This document shows positions 8,509-17,677 of a DNA stretch of 64,000 nucleotides, piece after piece. The stretch comes from Candidatus Zhuqueibacterota bacterium. Its GTDB lineage: Bacteria > Zhuqueibacterota > Zhuqueibacteria > Zhuqueibacterales > Geothermadaptataceae. The DNA lies in contig JAUZRQ010000009.1 of the NCBI GenBank assembly GCA_030950365.1, forward strand, positions 81,501 through 145,500. Direction: 5' to 3'. The notes under the pieces are model-generated. The model made no database searches. It had not been told where the DNA came from and saw nothing but the letters and a program-made list of their open reading frames with translations. Position numbers and translations under genes: made by a program. Numbering within the stretch: position 1 is the stretch's first letter; each line of letters opens with the position of its first letter.

Positions 8509-9823
8509 TATGATGCCGCTACTCCTGTTTGTTGCTCTTTTCATCCTTCTCATGCTGGGCTTTCCCGTGGCGTTCACTCTCGGCGGCGTATCGTTGATTT
8601 TCGGCCTACTGACGTTTGGCCTGGATTTTTTTAATCTACTGCCGCTGCGCATCTGGGGCGTAATGACCAACTACGTGCTGATCGCCGTGCCGCTGTTCAT
8701 CTACATGGGCGTGATGCTGGAAAAATCCGGCCTGGCCGAAGAACTGCTGGAAACCATGGCGCTGCTGTTTGGCAAATTGCGCGGCGGACTGGCCATTTCT
8801 GTGGTGGTGGTGGGCGCACTGCTGGCGGCCTCCACCGGCATTGTGGGCGCAACGGTAGTGACCATGGGACTGCTCTCGCTGCCGACCATGCTAAAACGCG
8901 GTTACAGTCCCGAACTGGCGACCGGCACCATTGCCGCCTCGGGCACTCTGGGGCAGATCATTCCGCCGAGCATCGTGCTAGTGTTGCTGGGCAGCGTGCT
9001 GAATGTGTCCATTGGGGATATGTTCCTCGGGGCGGTAATTCCAGGATTCCTGTTGGTGTTCCTGTACTTGGTCTGGATCGGGTTTGTGGCGCTTACCCAA
9101 CCTCAAAGCGCACCGACCATGCCCGAAAAAGAGCTGGCAAAATTTCGCGGTCGGGCCATGTATCGGCAAATTTTCCGCGCCTTCCTGCCCCCCATCCTGC
9201 TGATGGTGGCGGTGCTGGGCTCGATTTTCGCTGGCATTGCCTCGCCCACCGAGGCGGCCGCCGTTGGTGCGCTCGGCGCCGGTATTCTGACCATGATCCG
9301 CGGTCGTTTCAATTTGCCCACCCTGAAAGCGGTGATGACCGAAACTACCTATTTGACCTGCATGGTGTTCATCATTCTGGTCGGTGCCACGGCGTTTGGC
9401 CTGGTTTTTCGCGGCATGGGCGGCGACCGAGTGATGACGCGGCTCATCCTGGAAGCGGAAATGGGGCCGCACGTCTTTCTGGCTATTGTGATGATTGCGA
9501 TTTTTATCGCTGGCTTTTTCATCGATTTTATCGAGATTACGTTCATAATCGTGCCGGTGGTGGAGCCCATTTTTAAGCACATGGGCGTGGACCTGCTCTG
9601 GCTGGGAATTCTGATTGCGTTGAACCTTCAGACTTCGTTTTTGACACCACCATTTGGATTTTCGCTGTTTTATCTGAAAGGTGTGGCCCCCAAAAATGTG
9701 GCCACGACACACATTTACCGTGGCATCATTCCATTTATTGTGATCCAGCTTCTGGTGCTGGGCATGCTGATCGCCTTCCCGGATATGGCTACATGGCTAC
9801 CGGCAAAGATATTGGGGGATTGA
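8501..9823 (+). CDS. dctM: TRAP transporter large permease (DctM-like)
   Basis: 440 residues with about 12 membrane helices, the transport subunit of the TRAP system. Family signatures visible: MLGFPVAFTLGG near the N-terminus, SGTLGQIIPPSIVLVLLG (the helix-hairpin substrate region) and TEAAAVGALGAG, plus LQTSFLTPPFGFSLFYLKGV near the C-terminus. Translation is coupled to dctQ by overlap. The binding protein DctP is not downstream in the operon but faces it from 11215. Confidence 0.95.
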   Translation: MHDMMPLLLFVALFILLMLGFPVAFTLGGVSLIFGLLTFGLDFFNLLPLRIWGVMTNYVLIAVPLFIYMGVMLEKSGLAEELLETMALLFGKLRGGLAISVVVVGALLAASTGIVGATVVTMGLLSLPTMLKRGYSPELATGTIAASGTLGQIIPPSIVLVLLGSVLNVSIGDMFLGAVIPGFLLVFLYLVWIGFVALTQPQSAPTMPEKELAKFRGRAMYRQIFRAFLPPILLMVAVLGSIFAGIASPTEAAAVGALGAGILTMIRGRFNLPTLKAVMTETTYLTCMVFIILVGATAFGLVFRGMGGDRVMTRLILEAEMGPHVFLAIVMIAIFIAGFFIDFIEITFIIVPVVEPIFKHMGVDLLWLGILIALNLQTSFLTPPFGFSLFYLKGVAPKNVATTHIYRGIIPFIVIQLLVLGMLIAFPDMATWLPAKILGD

Positions 9824-9923
9824 TCCGGAGGGATGAAAAAGCAGGATAAACGTCCGCTAACGGCATACGGATGGACGGTGCCTGAATACCGGGATCCTAT
9901 CCCGAATGATGTTTTGCGATGAG

Positions 9924-9978
9924 ATTCCGGTATTTTTCACTATTCCGCTAAATAGGGATGGCAAGAAAAAAACAGGAT
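9924..9978. repeat. Dispersed palindromic repeat, decayed copy B
   Basis: Lies between the convergent dctM and dctP genes. It begins ATTCCGGTATTTTTCACTAT and ends near AAAAACAGGAT, matching the arms of the copies at 46749-46794 and 60753-60805 with several substitutions. Confidence 0.5.
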
Positions 9979-10090
9979 GCCAAACTCAATTTCGGAATTG
10001 ATTTTACGACTCAAGAATTACACAAGAAATCACACACGCTTTGTTTATTTTAGTACCTGGGAACATTTTCCCCCTAAAAAAACACTTTGG

Positions 10091-11215
10091 CTATTCTGTC
10101 CCGCCAATTAAATTGTAATAGACCTTCTCGGATATTTCCGCCCAGCCGGCCAATTCTTTGCGAAATTTACTGTAGGATTCATACACCTTTCTGCTGACGG
10201 GATCATTTTCGATGAGTTCGCCGATTACTTCCTGAGAATACCGCCGAAATGCATTCAGCACCTGCTCCGGGAAGCGCTTCAACTGCACCTTGCCCGTTTG
10301 CATGAGCTTCTGCAAGTAAATATTGTTTTTTGCCTCGAATTCGGAAAGCATCATCACATTGGAGCGATACGCTGCCGAGCGCACGATTTCCTGCAGATCT
10401 CTGGGCAGCTCTTCAAAGGCGCGCTTGTTGACCATGAATTCCAGGATGGTGCCTGGCTCATGCCAGCCAGGATAATAATAATATTTCGCAATTTTGTGGA
10501 ATCCCATCAAATAATCATGATAGGGACCGATCCATTCGGTGGCATCGATGACGCCGCGCTCCAGATTGGTAAAAATTTCTCCGCCGGCGGAAAGGATGGC
10601 CGAACCGCCTGCCTTGGCAATGACTTTGCCGCCCAGACCGGGTATGCGCATTTTCAATCCTTTCAGGTCATCCACGGTCCGGATTTCTTTGTTGAACCAC
10701 CCGCCCATCTGCACACCGGTGCTGCCGCCCGGCATGGGCAAAAGCTGAAAATCGGCATAAATTTCTTCCCATAGCTCGAGTCCGCCTCCAAAATACAGCC
10801 AGGCGTTCATTTGTTGGGCATTCATACCGAATGGCACGGCGGAAAAGAACTGTGCCGCCGGAATTTTGCCGGCCCAGTAATAAGACGCCCCATGGCTCAT
10901 TTGCGCTACTCCCTGGGTTACCGCATCGAAGGCCTGCAGGGCTGGAACCAGCTCCCCACCGCCGTAAACATCAATTTTGAGTCGGCCTTCGGACATCTCT
11001 TCGATCCATTTGGCCGCGCGGTCCGCGCCCTCGCCCATCACCGGAAAGTGCGGTTGCCAGGTCGTGACCATTTTCCAGCGAAAGGTTTTGCGGGTATGAA
11101 CCGCCGGGGCCTCGCCGGTTTTCTCTTTGCCGCATGCGGCCAGAAGCCCCGCCCCACCAACTGCCACGGCTTTCGCACTTTTGCTGAGAAAATCTCTACG
11201 GCTGAATCGCTTCAT
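10091..11215 (-). CDS. dctP: TRAP transporter substrate-binding protein (DctP/TakP-like)
   Basis: 374 residues. The N-terminus combines a twin-arginine motif (SRRDFL, residues 4-9) with a lipobox LLAAC (Cys about 28), so the protein is probably exported folded by Tat and then lipid-anchored. Binding-protein blocks follow: AAKWIEEMSEGRLKIDVYGG, NKEIRTVDDLKGLKMRIPGL and RGVIDATEWIGPYHDYLMGF, the last of these typical of the alpha-keto-acid/TakP-like branch, where Arg of MRIPG holds the carboxylate. It converges on dctQM, so the three parts of this carrier need two transcripts. Confidence 0.93.
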   Translation of the reverse strand: MKRFSRRDFLSKSAKAVAVGGAGLLAACGKEKTGEAPAVHTRKTFRWKMVTTWQPHFPVMGEGADRAAKWIEEMSEGRLKIDVYGGGELVPALQAFDAVTQGVAQMSHGASYYWAGKIPAAQFFSAVPFGMNAQQMNAWLYFGGGLELWEEIYADFQLLPMPGGSTGVQMGGWFNKEIRTVDDLKGLKMRIPGLGGKVIAKAGGSAILSAGGEIFTNLERGVIDATEWIGPYHDYLMGFHKIAKYYYYPGWHEPGTILEFMVNKRAFEELPRDLQEIVRSAAYRSNVMMLSEFEAKNNIYLQKLMQTGKVQLKRFPEQVLNAFRRYSQEVIGELIENDPVSRKVYESYSKFRKELAGWAEISEKVYYNLIGGTE

Positions 11216-11337
11216 GAGAACCCTCCAACATTGTGCACCGAAAACGGTTTATTTTCTTTTTGAGTTTTATGGCAGATGATGAAAAGCTACTTCAAGCACC
11301 TGCCACGGAATTTGCAAAAAGCAGTACCCGGTTTTCC

Positions 11338-11366
11338 TTGCATCTTGAAAACATTCGAATTATAAT
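11338..11366 (+). promoter_or_regulatory. Candidate promoter of the metal ATPase gene
   Basis: TATAAT at 11361-11366 lies 17 bp after a weak TTGCAT (-35, 11338-11343). It points toward the ATPase start at 11532. The -10 element is perfect and the -35 element poor, as expected for an activator-dependent or weak promoter. Confidence 0.4.
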
Positions 11367-11531
11367 AGAAGCTGAGCGAAATTTCCGCAAGCAAAAAGAG
11401 ACCATTTTGTTGGTAAAGCCTGGCTCTCATTCAGGATTATCAACCATTTTCAACTTGCATTGATAATAAAAAATTACAAATATTTGGATGTTTTGTCTGA
11501 ACAACTCGATCCCAATTTCCGGAGCAGACTT

Positions 11532-13868
11532 ATGTCCAACAAAGTTCAACTGGATCTCGATGTACTTTTGCCCAACATTCCGGACGAGAAAGACCGGTGT
11601 GTTCACCGTTTGATGGAAGTGGCGCAAAATAGTAAGGGTATCGAAGAGGTGCATGTGGATTACAAAAACGGAAAGGCCGTCGTGTGCATTCATTACGACA
11701 CTGAATACCTGACGCTGTCGCAAGTCGAACGTATCATGCAGCAAACCGGCGCGCAGTTGACAGAACGTTACCAGCATGACACACTGCACATCACGGACAT
11801 GGATTGTGCCGATTGCGCCACCAGCATCGAACATATCATCGGCCGCATGGACGGCATCGTGGATGTGTCGGTCAACTACGCAGCAGAAAAGCTGCGCGTG
11901 GAGTACGATTCACAAAAGCTGTCCACCGAGGACATTCGCCGCATCATTCAGCAGCTCGGTTATAAAATTGAAGAGCCGGAGCGGCCGAAGGCGTGGTACC
12001 AGCGTCATACCGAGCTGCTGCTATCGCTGCTGTCAGGCCTTTTTCTGGCGATTGGCTTCGTGATCGAAAAAACTCTGCAGCCGGCGGTACCGATGCATAT
12101 CGGGCTTTATCTACTGGCCTACCTGACTGGCGGATATCATGCTACCATGCATGGCATCAAAGCCGCACTTCGCTTCAAATTTGATGTGGATTTTCTGATG
12201 GTGGCGGCAGCAGCGGGCGCGGCTGTATTGGGCGAATGGTCTGAGGGCGCGTTTTTGCTGTTTTTGTTCAGCCTCGGCCATGCACTGGAGCATGCGGCCA
12301 TGGACAAAGCACGCAACGCCATCCGGGCATTGGGACAGTTAACACCGAAAACCGCGCGCGTGAAGCAAAACAGCACAGAAACAGAATTGCCGGTTGAAAA
12401 ACTGCAGCGCGGCGACGTGGTTATTCTGCGTCCGGGCGAGCGCGTGCCCATTGACGGCCGTGTGATCCTCGGCCAGTCCGAGCTGGATGAAAGCTCGATC
12501 ACGGGCGAAAGCGTGCCCAAATTCAAGCAAGTTGGGGATGAGGTGTTTGCCGGCTCGGTGAACAGCACCGGCGTATTGGAAATTGAGGTCACCAAACTGG
12601 CGAAAGATACGACGCTGTCACGCATTATCAAACTCATTGAAGAAGCGCAGACGCAAAAATCCCCGAGCCAGCGACGGGTGCAAAAAATCACCGGTGTGCT
12701 GGTACCGGCCATTCTGCTGAGTGTGCTGGCCGTCATTTTTATTCCGCCAGTATTGCAGTGGCTGGCCTGGAAAGAAGCATTCCTGCGGGCCATGGCCATG
12801 CTGGTGGCAGCTTCGCCCTGTGCGCTGGCCATTGCTACCCCCTCGGCCATTCTGGCGGCAATCGCTCGTTCGGCCCGCAAAGGCGTGCTGGTCAAAGGCG
12901 GTGTGCATCTGGAGAATTTTGGTGCCCTGCGCGCCATCGCTTTCGACAAAACCGGAACGTTGACCCATGGCAAGCCGGAAGTCACCGACATTGTGCCCAT
13001 GGATTCGGTGCATGAAGACGGGCTGCTAAGTCTAGCGGCCAGTTTGGAGAGCCGTTCGGAGCATCCGTTGGCGCGGGCCATTTTGCTAAAAGCGCAGGAG
13101 CGCAATCTGGCGTTGCGCGAGGTCGCGCAGGTGGATATCGTCCCTGGAAAGGGCATTTATGGCGTGATTGATCGCAATCCGGTGCATATCGGCGGCATGC
13201 GCTTTTTTCAGCAGGATGACGGGCTATCGGATAAGCTGCTTGAAAAAGCCCGGAAACTCGAAGACGAAGGCAAAACGGTCATATTCATCAAACAAAACGA
13301 GCGCTTTTTGGGCATGCTGGCGCTTTCCGACCAGCCGCGCGCGGAGGCACCGCGCATCATTGCCGAATTGCACCGCATGGGCATTCAAAAAACGGTCATG
13401 CTGACCGGCGATAACCGACGCGTGGCGCAAAATCTGGCCCAAAAGCTGGGGTTATCCGAATTTCATGCCGACCTTATGCCTGAGGACAAAGTTCGGCTAG
13501 TAAAACAGTTGTGCGATACATACAAGTATGTGGCCATGGTCGGCGATGGCGTGAACGATGCCCCGGCTTTGGCCACGGCGACTGTCGGCGTGGCCATGGG
13601 CGCTGCCGGCACCGATGTGGCGATCGAAACAGCCGATGTGGCGCTAATGTCTGACGCGCTTGACAAGATTCCCTTCACTGTCGGGTTGAGCCGCAAAATG
13701 CGGCGTATCATCATGCAAAACATGTTCATTGCCTTTGGTGTGATAGCTCTTCTTGTACCGTTGTCGCTGGCCGGAGTGGCCTCGATCGGTGGCGCCATTT
13801 TGCTGCATGAGGGCAGCACCCTCGTCGTGGTGGTCAATGCGTTGCGGCTGCTGAACTATCGCATGTAA
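11532..13868 (+). CDS. P1B-type heavy-metal-translocating ATPase (SPC motif, P1B-4-like)
   Basis: 778 residues from ATG 11532; a TTG at 11460 would add 24 residues. Two HMA-like N-terminal domains: the first (about 1-75) lacks a CxxC, the second carries DMDCADC (D89-C95). The P-type core is complete: TGES at 324-327, phosphorylated D472 in DKTGT, EHPLARA, and GDGVND at 671-676. The metal-site helix reads SPC (428-430), not CPC, and the last helix has HEGS (759-762). SPC plus HEGS is the P1B-4 signature, linked to Co, Zn or Fe(II) export. An N-terminal CxxC metal domain is uncommon in that class. It stands alone; no metal regulator is adjacent. Confidence 0.93.
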   Translation: MSNKVQLDLDVLLPNIPDEKDRCVHRLMEVAQNSKGIEEVHVDYKNGKAVVCIHYDTEYLTLSQVERIMQQTGAQLTERYQHDTLHITDMDCADCATSIEHIIGRMDGIVDVSVNYAAEKLRVEYDSQKLSTEDIRRIIQQLGYKIEEPERPKAWYQRHTELLLSLLSGLFLAIGFVIEKTLQPAVPMHIGLYLLAYLTGGYHATMHGIKAALRFKFDVDFLMVAAAAGAAVLGEWSEGAFLLFLFSLGHALEHAAMDKARNAIRALGQLTPKTARVKQNSTETELPVEKLQRGDVVILRPGERVPIDGRVILGQSELDESSITGESVPKFKQVGDEVFAGSVNSTGVLEIEVTKLAKDTTLSRIIKLIEEAQTQKSPSQRRVQKITGVLVPAILLSVLAVIFIPPVLQWLAWKEAFLRAMAMLVAASPCALAIATPSAILAAIARSARKGVLVKGGVHLENFGALRAIAFDKTGTLTHGKPEVTDIVPMDSVHEDGLLSLAASLESRSEHPLARAILLKAQERNLALREVAQVDIVPGKGIYGVIDRNPVHIGGMRFFQQDDGLSDKLLEKARKLEDEGKTVIFIKQNERFLGMLALSDQPRAEAPRIIAELHRMGIQKTVMLTGDNRRVAQNLAQKLGLSEFHADLMPEDKVRLVKQLCDTYKYVAMVGDGVNDAPALATATVGVAMGAAGTDVAIETADVALMSDALDKIPFTVGLSRKMRRIIMQNMFIAFGVIALLVPLSLAGVASIGGAILLHEGSTLVVVVNALRLLNYRM

Positions 13869-13919
13869 TGCTTGCTATTTTTTGAAAAATCAGGAATTTG
13901 ATCAAGCAAAGGATTCGCT

Positions 13920-15260
13920 GTGTATATCATTGTCATAGGAGCGGGTGAAGTCGGATACAATCTGGCCAAACTCCTGTCGTTTGAAGGTCACGACATCGTG
14001 GTAATTGACCAGGATCAGGAACGCTATAGCCGCACCGCGGAAACGCTCGACGTCCAAGCCATTCTGGGCAACGGTACCAGCTATCGCATCCTTGAACAGG
14101 CTGGCATCAAGTCGGCGGACCTGCTGGTCGCCGTGACGACCAACGACGAGGTGAACATCCTCGCCGCTCTGATGGCCAAACGCTATGGCGTGGAAAGAAC
14201 CATCGCGCGTGTGCGCAACGCCGAATTCCTGAACGCGAAGGCCCCGCTGAATGCCAAAAACCTCGAAATCGATCTGCTCATTCATCCGGAATCGGAGACC
14301 GCCAAAGCCACTATCATGCTGCTGAAGCAGACGGCCGCCACCGATGTCATCGAATTTTGTGACGGCAAGGTGAGCCTCATTGGCATTCAGCTCGACAAAA
14401 CCTGTCCCATTCTGGAAATTCCGCTCAGCGAACTGGCGGCCAGATATCAGAATCTGGTTTTCCGCACCATCGCCATTCAGCGCAAGGATCTCACCAAAAT
14501 TCCCAAAGGCGATGATGTTTTTCTGCCCAACGATCGGATTTTTGTTATCACCAAAACGGAAGCGATTCCAGATGTGATTCGGCTGGCGGGCAAAGAAAAC
14601 GAAAAAATCGAAAATATCATGATTCTCGGGGGTGGGCAAATCGGTTACCTCATCGCCGAGGAACTGGAAAAAGATCACAACGTCAAGCTCATCGAAGCCA
14701 GCGTGGATAAATCGCAAGAGCTGGCTGAGAAGCTGGCAAAATCGCTGGTTATACAGGGGGACGGCCGGGACATCAATCTGCTGGCAGTGGAAGGCATCAT
14801 CGATATGGATGCGTTTATCGCAGCGACCGGTGATGATGAAACCAACATAATTTCATGTTTACTGGCTAAACATCTTCAGGTTTCCCGAATCATATCCCTG
14901 ATCAACAAGCCCGCATATACGCCCATTTTGCCGACCATTGGTATTGATGCATATTTATCCAAGCAAATGATCACGGTAAATGGTATTCTAAAATTCATCC
15001 GGCGAGGTGAAATTGTGAGTGTGGCTTCAATTCCCGGGATTGCCGCCGAGGCCATCGAAATGATCCCAAAACCCGGAAGCAAGATCACGCAAAAGCCGCT
15101 GGCCGATTTGCATTTTCCGCACAACGCGATTCTGGGCGCGGTCATGCGCCAGGATACGGTATTTATCCCTGTTGGCAACACACACATTCAGCCAGGCGAT
15201 AAGGTAGTTATATTTGCAATGCCATCTGCTATCCGTGAAGTAGAGGAAATGTTCAACTGA
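13920..15260 (+). CDS. trkA: Trk potassium uptake regulatory subunit TrkA
   Basis: 446 residues starting at GTG 13920 with AAAGGA upstream. Two repeats of NAD-binding RCK_N plus RCK_C: the first Rossmann motif is IVIGAGEVGYNLAKLL (about 3-18), the second MILGGGQIGYLIAEEL (about 236-251). The Asp pair at strand ends (VVIDQDQERY and the weaker KLIEASVDKS) bind the nucleotide. RCK_C domains occupy about 140-220 and 365-446. It gates the TrkH pore at the inner face of the membrane; trkH follows 88 bp downstream. Confidence 0.96.
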   Translation: MYIIVIGAGEVGYNLAKLLSFEGHDIVVIDQDQERYSRTAETLDVQAILGNGTSYRILEQAGIKSADLLVAVTTNDEVNILAALMAKRYGVERTIARVRNAEFLNAKAPLNAKNLEIDLLIHPESETAKATIMLLKQTAATDVIEFCDGKVSLIGIQLDKTCPILEIPLSELAARYQNLVFRTIAIQRKDLTKIPKGDDVFLPNDRIFVITKTEAIPDVIRLAGKENEKIENIMILGGGQIGYLIAEELEKDHNVKLIEASVDKSQELAEKLAKSLVIQGDGRDINLLAVEGIIDMDAFIAATGDDETNIISCLLAKHLQVSRIISLINKPAYTPILPTIGIDAYLSKQMITVNGILKFIRRGEIVSVASIPGIAAEAIEMIPKPGSKITQKPLADLHFPHNAILGAVMRQDTVFIPVGNTHIQPGDKVVIFAMPSAIREVEEMFN

Positions 15261-15348
15261 CATTGCGATCAACATCCTTACTATTATTTAGTTGAATGGC
15301 TATATTTCTAACGCTGTTGAAACCAAATATATGGTTACATAACGCTCT

Positions 15349-16791
15349 ATGATCAATTTTCGCGCAATTCTACACGTCCTCTTCGCCCTCATGCTGTTTC
15401 TGGGGTTCAGCCTGCTGATTCCGACGGGGGTGGCCTTCATCTATCAGGAAAACGATCTGCTCTATCTACTTGCATGCAGTCTTGGCATTTTGCTCATCGG
15501 CGGTGTCGGCTACTGGCTGTCGCGCATCGAAGTTGAATTGCGCATCAAAGATGGCTTTGTTATCGTCACGGCAGGCTGGTTGCTATTTGCGGCATTTGGT
15601 GCATTGCCTTTTTATCTTTCCGGTTACATTCCATCATACACGGATGCGTTCTTTGAAACCATGTCCGGCTTCACCACCACCGGTGCCTCGATTTTGACTA
15701 ACATCGAGGCGCTGCCGCACGGCCTGCTGTTCTGGCGATCTTTCACGCACTGGATCGGTGGTATGGGCATCATTCTGCTGTCGCTAGCCATCCTGCCGCT
15801 GCTCGGCATTGGCGGTATGCAGCTTTACAAGGCCGAGGTCCCCGGCCCCTCGCCGGACAAGCTCAGCCCGCGCATCCGCGAAACCGCCAAGCTGCTGTGG
15901 GGCGTGTATTTCCTTTTATCTGCCATTGAAACATTGCTGCTCTGGCTGGCTGGTATGACGTTTTTCGATGCGGTTTGCCACACGTTTGGCACCATGGCCA
16001 CGGGCGGATTCTCAACCAAAAACGCCAGTATCGGACATTATAACGATCCTTTGATCGATTCGATCATCATTTTGTTTATGGTTATTGCCGGCGCCAATTT
16101 TGCGTTGCACTACCGTGCCCTGCGTGGCAAGTTGGACTATCTCAAAGATCCCGAATTCAAGCTGTATTTTGCCATTATCTTGCTGGCTGTATTGTTCGTC
16201 GGCCTGGATGTGCTGAAGATCACCGGTTTCGACTGGTTTCTCACCCTGCGGCAATCGGCCTTTCAGGTGGTGTCCATTCTTACCACCACGGGCTATGGCA
16301 CGGCGGATTACGAAAGCTGGAGCGCTTCATCGCAGTTGCTGCTGCTGATTTTGATGTTTCTCGGCGGCTGTGCCGGCTCCACGGGCGGTGGAATTAAAGT
16401 CATTCGGCCGCTGGTGCTGTTCAAATTCGGTCAGGCGGAATTGAAGCGACTGGTGCATCCGCAGGCCGTGCTGCCGGTTCGCGTGGGTAAAAAGGCCATT
16501 CAGAAGGAAATCGTCACCAACATCGCTGGCTTTTTTCTGTTTTACATCGGATTGTTTGTGGTGGGCTCGCTGATCATGAGCGCTATGGGGCTGGATTTGA
16601 TTACCGCCATTGGTAGCGTAGCAGCCACCATTGGTAATATCGGCCCGGGACTGGGAAACGTGGGACCAACGGATAATTACGCAAGCATTCCGGTGCTCGG
16701 CAAATGGTTCCTTTCGTTTTTGATGCTGGCCGGTCGCCTGGAAATATACACCGTGATTATTTTGTTCAGCCGGTCGTTCTGGCAGAAATAA
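15349..16791 (+). CDS. trkH: Trk potassium uptake channel TrkH
   Basis: 480 residues, polytopic. Four pore-loop repeats are visible as FFETMSGFTTTGASIL, CHTFGTMATGGFSTKN, QVVSILTTTGYGTADY and VAATIGNIGPGLGNVG, giving the selectivity filter. The inner block GGMGIILLSLAILPLLGIGG and the final RLEIYTVIILF are family hallmarks. Together with TrkA it takes up K+ with protons or sodium. It shares the strand and almost certainly the transcript with trkA. Confidence 0.96.
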   Translation: MINFRAILHVLFALMLFLGFSLLIPTGVAFIYQENDLLYLLACSLGILLIGGVGYWLSRIEVELRIKDGFVIVTAGWLLFAAFGALPFYLSGYIPSYTDAFFETMSGFTTTGASILTNIEALPHGLLFWRSFTHWIGGMGIILLSLAILPLLGIGGMQLYKAEVPGPSPDKLSPRIRETAKLLWGVYFLLSAIETLLLWLAGMTFFDAVCHTFGTMATGGFSTKNASIGHYNDPLIDSIIILFMVIAGANFALHYRALRGKLDYLKDPEFKLYFAIILLAVLFVGLDVLKITGFDWFLTLRQSAFQVVSILTTTGYGTADYESWSASSQLLLLILMFLGGCAGSTGGGIKVIRPLVLFKFGQAELKRLVHPQAVLPVRVGKKAIQKEIVTNIAGFFLFYIGLFVVGSLIMSAMGLDLITAIGSVAATIGNIGPGLGNVGPTDNYASIPVLGKWFLSFLMLAGRLEIYTVIILFSRSFWQK

Positions 16792-16921
16792 GCGGGAACA
16801 TCCGGTGGCAAGAAAACAATCTTTGCCCAAATTGGAGCGATACTGCATCTAATGTAATGATATAAAAGCCAGCATGAGGTCACAAAAGCATTGAAACCTG
16901 TGCCATTTAGGAGGATATACC

Positions 16922-17308
16922 ATGTCTTATTATTATAGCAAAACTCTCAACAAATCCTTTGATGAAGCCATCGAAGCGGTGACTCAGGCCCTGCAGGAAG
17001 AAGGGTTCGGCATTCTCACCGAAATCGATGTCAAAGAAACTCTGAAAAAGAAGCTGGATGTGGATTTTCGGCCTTATAAGATTCTCGGCGCCTGCAATCC
17101 GCCATTTGCACACAAGGCGCTTTTGGCCGAGGAAAAAATCGGTCTGATGCTACCTTGCAACGTGATCGTGCAGCAAAAGGAAGAGGGGGTGGAAGTTGCT
17201 GCTGTCGATCCGATCGCATCCATGGCCGGCGTGAAGAACGATAACCTTGCATCCATCGCCACGCAGGTTCGCGATAAGCTGAAAAAAGTCATTGACTCCT
17301 TGAATTAA
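16922..17308 (+). CDS. DUF302 family protein
   Basis: 128 residues, no signal peptide. Recognised from MSYYYSKTLNKSFDEAIEAV, the helix-strand pattern LQEEGFGILTEIDVKETLKK and the conserved block YKILGACNPPFAHKAL, followed by GLMLPCNVIVQ. ATG 16922 has AGGAGGAT 9 nt before it. DUF302 proteins bind haem or small ligands in some organisms, often near redox or metal genes; its task here is unknown. A terminator-like hairpin follows. Confidence 0.92.
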   Translation: MSYYYSKTLNKSFDEAIEAVTQALQEEGFGILTEIDVKETLKKKLDVDFRPYKILGACNPPFAHKALLAEEKIGLMLPCNVIVQQKEEGVEVAAVDPIASMAGVKNDNLASIATQVRDKLKKVIDSLN

Positions 17309-17677
17309 TCTTCGAAGTGACCTTACCCCGTGTCGCCCCTGTACCCGCCCGTGCAGGGGCGGCCCTTTTCCGTATCTATAACTGCCCTGTTCCGCGTGCA
17401 AATAGATGAACATTGCAACTATAATGCCTGTCGTATTGCTGTGTAGGTTGCAGAATAGGCGTTATATCCCGATATCCTGCCTTTTGTCTTTTCAGGTTTA
17501 AGGTTGTCCTCACCTGGATTGTTTCTTTTCCAAATGCCCTGTCCAAAAACCGCTTGCATTTTTAGTTTGAAATGAATATGATAAAAACGCTTATTGGTCT
17601 ATTTGAAATTTAAATGAAAATATCATGATGCTTTTAATGCGCACTAATACCTACATAAACCGCGGAGAGACAACGCT
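17309..17677. other. Intergenic region between DUF302 and paa-like cluster
   Basis: Begins with a hairpin at 17334-17361. The rest is AT-rich near 17570-17640 and probably carries the promoter of the catabolic cluster, but no clear -35/-10 pair can be named. Confidence 0.5.
17334..17368 (+). terminator. Intrinsic terminator after DUF302 gene
   Basis: Arms CGCCCCTG (17334-17341) and CAGGGGCG (17354-17361) form an 8-bp GC stem, followed by GCCCTTTT. The T-run is short, so strength is uncertain. Confidence 0.6.
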
